A stretch of DNA of 21,248 nucleotides from NCBI GenBank assembly GCA_003427395.1, contig BFEA01000340.1, forward strand, positions 885,510-906,757, written 5' to 3'. The position numbers and the translations under genes are program-made. The notes below the pieces were generated by a model that saw only the letters and a list, made by a program, of their open reading frames with translations, was not told where the DNA came from and searched no databases. Source of the DNA: Chara braunii. Taxonomy: Eukaryota > Streptophyta > Charophyceae > Charales > Characeae. Shown piece after piece: positions 15,970-21,248 of the stretch; the first letter of the stretch is position 1; each line of letters opens with the position of its first letter.

Positions 15970-18395
15970 CCGAGTGGTAGCTTAACACATGACTTAATTT
16001 CAAATCTTCAATATGAAGGTTTAGAACCCATCTCTTAATATGAGAAGTCAACTTTGACCTAGACGATGAATGAAAATACTTTTATATTTTGAGAATTAGT
16101 CTTGTTGAATGATTAAGTTTAAACTTTAGAGTTTAAAATTTTCATTGTGTAATATGCAAACAAATTCAAACATAAAAGTGATAGTACATTTATATCATCC
16201 CCACTTTATCAAATAAGTTGTGTAAGGTGCATTGTGTTCCATAGTAGTGTGACAAGACTAAGTAATTAATATTGATGTACAATTTATAAATAAAACCTTA
16301 AACTTTTAATTTTTTTAAAAGTTGTATAGATTCTTATATCCATGTAAGTTTACTCTCATACCGATATAACAACTATATATTTGAGTTGTTTTTAGTATCT
16401 AAAATAAAAATTTTATTTTTGTGAAACGTCATTTCACATATGTATTGACAATAAATAATTATGAAATGTAAATAAATAACGACAAAAAATTAAAAAATGT
16501 TATGATCATGACGATTAAACCGCCTTTACATTTCTTTACGAAGAAAACAAGTATATTATTCGTTAACCATAACTATTGGAAAGTACTAGCGTCGTTTCAC
16601 CGAATATTCGTCATAACAAAATTGATATTATACTATGCGACTCATTTTGCCTTTATGGATATCACATGAAATTGTGCATCAGTACTTCTTGAAATTCACG
16701 GTTGCATGCACGTTATGATGCTGAAAAAATGGTTGGAAAACGTACGTGTTATTTAACAAACGTGATTTATCACCTGAAAGATCAACATATCAAAATGAGA
16801 ATTCATGTTTGGTTTCAACTTTGACATTTTGTTCTTTGTATCATATATTATGATATTCTTTGAGTAACAACCTGGATTGATCCACATCGGACATAACATG
16901 TAAAAACCACTATAAGTTACTCAGAGTTGATATCTCTACGTGGATACGTCCCTTAATGATGGTGATAATTTATTACAGACACTGCTGCCTTATACTAGGA
17001 CCATATGTTGTTGTATAGAGACTCTAATAAGTATTGTTGGATTCGTAAGCTAGTAAGATCAATAATTGATTCATTTTGCATTGTCAGTGATAGGGATGAT
17101 TTATATGCAAATTCGTGATTTATTTCATATATTGACATAATCTGGTAGGGATACCACACCCGTTGGAAAATCAATACACTTTGTGTTAATTTTTTTCTTC
17201 AATGTTTTTTTAGTCCACTTAACATGATCTATTTATTTATTTTTAGCGACTATGTAAAACCTTAAATTTGTTTGACAACGAAGGAAGTTTATCCTCACTA
17301 GTTGCACATAACAAGTATCAAAAATTTAAGTAGAGTCTTCAAAATGAAACAAATAACACATTGACCTTCTACGTTATAGTTGAACACTTTGAGAATATAA
17401 CATTGTCGCAAAACTCGTAGTCTTTTGAGTTCGTTAGGGTGCATCGAGACGACATGTCAAAATGTTAAAAACTTATGAGTTGTAACAGTAACTTGAGACT
17501 GTTTGTTAATTGTCAATAAGGTAAATTTTATAATTATATAACAAATGATATGACGAAAGAAAAAACTCAGTTAATTGTTGTTTGGTCAATGATGGTTCCA
17601 TGTTGGTCAATATGTTGGTCCTTAATCAGTAAAAGTAATGACCACCAATTGCTGTATCCCACCCCCAAACAAGTCATGCAAGTTATTTATTATAGTAAGC
17701 ATAATTGATAGTTAGACAATCCCTAAAATTTTATCAGAATCGAAACTCATGAAATATTAATACGCATGTATAACTCAACCATACGGATTACATTAGATTC
17801 ACTGAACCGCTTTACCATTCTTGAATTTGTGAAGTTTGAGGATAAAGTCATTGCTACGTATGGGTATTGAACAACTAAAAGAAAATCCGATTTTGTTAAA
17901 AAGAGGGGTTTGAAAGTACAATTGAATCCGAAATCTCCTCGTAGATGTGAATTTTTTAGAAATCTAGAGTAATTTTTATCCATTAAGCGATGACCCTTTC
18001 ACTCGGTACCGTTGAATCACTAAGCCTAATCTTCGTCGACGAGTCAGTTTTGAAATGAAACTTAATTTTTTCTTTATACTTCTGTAACTTGTCAACTTAA
18101 AAAATACATTTCAGACACTTCCAAATTCTACCCAAATATCGAGTCTGAATGGGGATGAAGAAATTTATTTTTTTTCCAGTTCTCGTCACATTGCAATGTA
18201 GAAAATAAGGCAAGAGGCGATTCGTCAATGTTTGCGAGTAAGGTGTTTGAGCGTATAATACAACACATAACATTCCTGAATCAGAAATGTTGAACTGAAA
18301 AATTTAAGAGTACTCCTTATTCCATTTTTCAGATTTTAGAGTGTTGTGGAGATTCCCTTAGACAGATAATGAGGTTTACCCCTCATAGTACATTG
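15970..18395. other. AT-rich region without a recognised gene
   Basis: All open frames are short and look random. Two neighbouring small palindromes lie at about 16007-16050 (CTTCAATATGAAG and a CTCTTAATATGAGAAG block). On the minus strand, about 17750-18030 begins with a faintly tRNA-like segment (GGCTTAGTGATTCAACGG), which is noted but not called. Nothing else could be supported. Confidence 0.45.
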
Positions 18396-18407
18396 TAATT
18401 CCTTAGA

Positions 18408-18510
18408 GTAAGGTCCTCTCTGCATCACTTATCAAATGTGAAAACCTTATCTCCCCATGGTAAGACCCTCATGCACTATTCATCAAATGTGAAAAGGACA
18501 ACAATATGGT
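18408..18510. repeat. 52-bp tandem duplication
   Basis: GTAAGGTCCTC at 18408 and GTAAGACCCTC at 18460 begin two related units. Both continue with TGCA(T/C)(C/T)A-TT and then ATCAAATGTGAAAA. A weaker relative may lie just upstream near 18372 (GGTTTACCCCTCAT). Confidence 0.6.
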
Positions 18511-18853
18511 GGATGTATAGTTCCACGTTTTGCAAACGATAAATTCTCATTTGCATTGTTGGTGAGCGGTCTTGCGAGATCCTAAACATAGTTTTGAATG
18601 CCTATAACTTGGTTGTAAGTTGATTCGATGTTGTGCGGAAGCTTACACATACGGAGTCTTGCCATAAAATTTTTAAAACCCACGATTTTCTAAAGCATGA
18701 AATTGTTGGACCACTTTCGAAAAAGAGTGTTACCATATCATTATCGAAACGAAAAAAAAAATGAGTGCAACTTATAGAAGAAAGTGGTCACATGCAACCA
18801 TTGTTATGAATAGTAATGGATGAATGTTACCACTTTATGAAAAAAATGCAGTC

Positions 18854-18854
<1 letters not shown>

Positions 18855-18884
<30 letters not shown>
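18855..18884. repeat. Poly(T) tract of about 30 bases
   Basis: An uninterrupted run of about 30 T. It could be the tail of a retroposed copy on the minus strand, but no sequence before it is recognisable as a processed transcript, and run length is prone to assembly error. Confidence 0.8.
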
Positions 18885-18887
<3 letters not shown>

Positions 18888-19362
18888 TTGTCTAACGAAC
18901 CCCTAAGACTCATAAAAAAACAAAGACAAAAGTTGTCAGAAACCCGAATTCAAGTGAGAGTCTGCCTATAACTTTCAAAATTTTAAGAGACCTTATAAAT
19001 CTCTATAAATTGCCTTTAAGTTCAAAAGTTTCTCAATACGCTAAACAATTAAATTGAATTTGTGCACATGGTCAAGTGCTTCGGAGGGTGCCTAACGGTT
19101 CTCTTAGTGTGAGTCCTGAAATTTTCTGATTTATAATAAATGAAGTGCACTTCATATTAAAAAAAATAAGTTTTTGTGTGTGTGTATTTCCAAGTTATTT
19201 TCATATATGAATTTCGGATCTTTAGAGGTGAGAATGCCATAAAACTGAAGTTTTCACTTGTTTTATAAATTTATTTATTCTTTAATAAAATTTTTACTTA
19301 TTTTATTTTATTTTTTAAATGTTATTTAAGCATTAAAAAATGGTTTAAAACGGATGAAATAA
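18885..19362. other. AT-rich spacer, nothing recognised
   Basis: Contains a short GT microsatellite near 19174-19184 and AT-rich runs at 19260-19320. No gene, RNA or repeat unit could be supported. Confidence 0.4.
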
Positions 19363-20095
19363 TATGAAGTGGCTGAACCTTTTGAAACCGGTTTTAAATA
19401 CGTCCACCCAAGGATCAATCATCGATAAAAAAACGATTAAATGATCTGATGTGGTTGAAACTTCTGAAAACGATTTAGTTGCATTCATCTTTGATGCTTA
19501 GATGATGACAACTGAACTTGCTTTCAGAAGGTTCTACCACTTCAGGTCATTTCAGTAGTTTCGGGTTGGGAGACATGAAAATATTGAAATCACTTGAGTG
19601 GTTGAAGCTTATGATACCGCTTATAAGTCCCCCCATCCAAGCATCCAACACCCGTTTGAAACCACGATGATAACTTGAAGTGCCTGAACCTTTTGAAACC
19701 GGTTTCAACTGCTCCCACGCAAGCATCAATCATCGATTTAAAATCGTTGAAATGAACCAAAGTGGGTACAACTTCTGAAAATGGTTTCAACTACACCCAT
19801 TGTTGGTGCTTGGATGAGGGCAGATGAAATCACTTTCGCAACGTTCAACCACTTCAACTCATTTTATCAGTTTAAGGTGGGAAGACTTGAAACTACTGAA
19901 ACGACATAAAGTGATTAAATTCTTTCATCCAAGCCTTCAAGACCAGCGTAAAACCAAGACGATGATCAAAAGTATGTCCATCCAACCCTACAATACCTGT
20001 CTGAAACTACGATGATGACCTAAAGTGTTTGAAACTTTTGAAACCCGTTTCAAGTCCCTCCATCTAAGCATCCAAGTTGAAAATTGATCTGCAAC
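19363..20095. repeat. ~311-bp tandem repeat with internal inverted copies
   Basis: AAGTGGCTGAACCTTTTG followed by AAACCGGTTTTAA at 19367 recurs almost exactly at 19678 and more loosely near 20022, giving steps of about 311 and 345 bases. Within the unit, blocks of about 75-85 bases repeat (AAGTGGTTGAAACTT-TGAAA, CATCCAAGCATC, AAACCACGATGATGACC). Some blocks are inverted: 19441-19470 pairs with 19521-19550 at 25 of 30 positions. The corresponding arms in the next unit (19750-19781 and 19833-19864) still pair at about 20 of 32. Open frames here are by-products of the repeat. It could be a small satellite array or an expanded foldback element. Confidence 0.75.
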
Positions 20096-20219
20096 TGTTA
20101 TACCGACCTAAAACCCCTGGAAATATAAAGGGACCTGAGAATATATGCATGCATTAACCATCTCTAAAGGGTTCGAGGGTGTCAGTTCAATAGAGAATCG
20201 TGTGGTGACATTCTGGAGG

Positions 20220-21040
20220 GAAATTTCTCAACTTCGAGCCTCGTTACACTCACAAAAAATGTTGGTGAGCTCTCACTAACCCAGCGAGACCTCAAAAACT
20301 CACCAAAACAAGCACTCGCTGCACCACCTTTCCAAAGTTTTTATTTCAAGGAATCGGGCCTCTATGAGTGTACTAAGGACACAACAAAAAAACAAGAAGT
20401 CTGCCAGACTGGTGGTCTAGATAGGTGGCAGCCTCTCCAATCCAGAGGGTGGCCATAAGCCCCTATCACATCAGCCTTGCAGGTGGGGACTTCGGGGCTC
20501 GCTCCACCACTCAGTGCAACACCATTTTGGTGAGTGGCCTCATCGCTCCACCGCTCAGCACAACACTGTTTTGTCGTGGTGGGTGGGTTGTGGTGAGCAC
20601 TCACCACAACATTGGTTCCCCCCCCCCTGCAATGGCGGGGTTGTGGAGGAAGGTCTTGGGTCCTCACCACTGGCAATAGTGGTGAGCTCACCCACACTAA
20701 AAGACAAGGCCTGGGCCGGTCTCAACCCACCCTGGCCCTGGCCCTTGGGCTTGTCTTCTAGTGTGGTGAAAAGACAATGTGGTGAGTGGTGGAGAGAGGT
20801 GGCATTTTGGTGTGAAAAGTCTCGTGCTGAGTACTCACCACGGGAAATCGAGTTTGGTGAGTGGTGGAGCAAGGCCCTTCCTTCATGAGGTTTTGGGTCT
20901 TGCTGCACAACTCTCCACTCTCCGAAATCGGAGAGTTTTTCGCTGTCTCACTAATTATCAAAAAAAACCCTGGAAACGAACTCGGATAGCCGTCACAAAC
21001 GACCTTCCAAGTGCACTATCCGAAACCGAAGAGTGCCCAG
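20220..21040. repeat. GC-rich block dense in GGTGAG/CTCACC palindromes
   Basis: GGTGAG-type words and their complements occur many times. Clear hairpins: TTGTGGTGAG and CTCACCACAA at 20588-20609 (10-base arms, 2-base spacer); CTCACCACT and AGTGGTGAG at 20663-20686 (9-base arms); ACTCTCCGA and TCGGAGAGT at 20917-20936 (9-base arms); and a looser relative GCACTATCCG/CGAAGAGTGC at 21013-21036. A 44-base step separates two copies of GCTCCACC-CTCAG--CAACAC--TTTTG at 20501 and 20545, identical at 24 of 29 positions. Open frames exceed 100 codons on both strands, as expected from self-complementary sequence, and none resembles a known protein. Confidence 0.7.
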
Positions 21041-21055
21041 CCTGCAACCTCTTTT

Positions 21056-21196
21056 TTTCAGATGGACCTCATCACCACTCTCCAAGATGATGTTCGTAAG
21101 GCATGCACAGACAATCCTCAGAAAGATACAGCAATCTTAAGAAAGACAAGTTCAGAAGATACTCAGCAAAATGAATTAAATAACAATAATAATTGA
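21056..21196 (+). CDS. Possible exon or short coding fragment, unidentified
   Basis: A polypyrimidine tract with CAG (AACCTCTTTTTTTCAG, ending at about 21061), like a splice acceptor, is followed at once by ATG and a frame beginning MDLITTLQDDVRKACTDNPQ and ending 45 codons later in a short Asn run. The peptide is acidic and amphipathic and looks more protein-like than the rest of the region, but it is short and matches no family I recognise. A second frame open to the window edge follows (INENLEKEIFHSNKWP), which would need an intron or frameshift to join. A GTAAG donor-like site lies inside the frame near 21095. This may be the start of a gene continuing to the right, or chance. Confidence 0.25.
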   Translation, partial: FQMDLITTLQDDVRKACTDNPQKDTAILRKTSSEDTQQNELNNNNN

Positions 21197-21248
21197 AATG
21201 ATAAATGAAAATCTTGAGAAGGAGATCTTCCATTCGAACAAGTGGCCT

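Noticed and set aside
17750-18030. tRNA-derived SINE on the minus strand starting GGCTTAGTGATTCAACGG
   Set aside because: Only a weak A-box-like word and an off-pattern B-box-like word were seen, and no second copy exists in the window.
19547-20015. Short open frames in the 311-bp repeat
   Set aside because: They arise from the repeated blocks themselves and have different frames in successive units.
20362-20908. Open frames of 84-124 codons on both strands
   Set aside because: They mirror each other across a self-complementary GC-rich repeat and have no recognisable domain.
20917-20940. Rho-independent terminator
   Set aside because: The hairpin plus T5 has the right look, but this mechanism is bacterial and the window is eukaryotic. 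The T-run is short.

Overview
This window looks like nuclear DNA of a repeat-rich eukaryote, most plausibly a land plant or other streptophyte. It is mostly AT-rich and non-coding, with long poly(T) tracts and TA-type microsatellites, no recognisable host gene, and a decayed Ty3/Gypsy retrotransposon whose in-frame stops are often TGA. The organism is an inference; nothing here fixes it, and a fungal or other eukaryotic host is not excluded.

Layout. (1) About 37-700 is a long-arm foldback element, with a further partial copy of its arm at about 720-860 and a related GC-rich/microsatellite hairpin at about 1053-1195. (2) From 1200 to 3290 is pyrimidine-rich sequence without a convincing gene. 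Its minus strand is purine-rich like the retrotransposon beside it, so part may be that element's 3' end. (3) About 3288-8963, minus strand, is one Ty3/Gypsy element read in the order gag - zinc knuckle - protease - RT - RNase H - integrase (HHCC and DD35E) - GPY-like module - charged tail. It is broken by several stops and at least six frameshifts, and no LTR pair or primer binding site could be identified. (4) From 9588 to 10035 lies one copy of an unidentified dispersed repeat ('repeat X'); a second, partly tandem-duplicated copy lies at 15035-15970. (5) From about 11136 to 14075 is a region built almost wholly of inverted-repeat units: a foldback MITE-like element (two copies), a split array of about ten short hairpins with a 17-nt loop, and three units of a ~123-bp hairpin repeat. 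(6) From 15970 to 19360 is AT-rich sequence with little recognisable content. (7) From 19360 to 20095 is a ~311-bp tandem repeat whose units contain their own inverted copies. (8) From 20220 to 21040 is a GC-rich, palindrome-dense block, followed by a possible short exon at the right edge.

There is no operon and no working gene set. The retrotransposon is the only securely identified coding entity and is dead. The observation most worth follow-up is the hairpin array at 12317-13452: copies keep a fixed 17-nt loop (16 in one) while both stem arms change together. That is the pattern expected of a conserved stem-loop, although arm-to-arm DNA conversion could also produce it.
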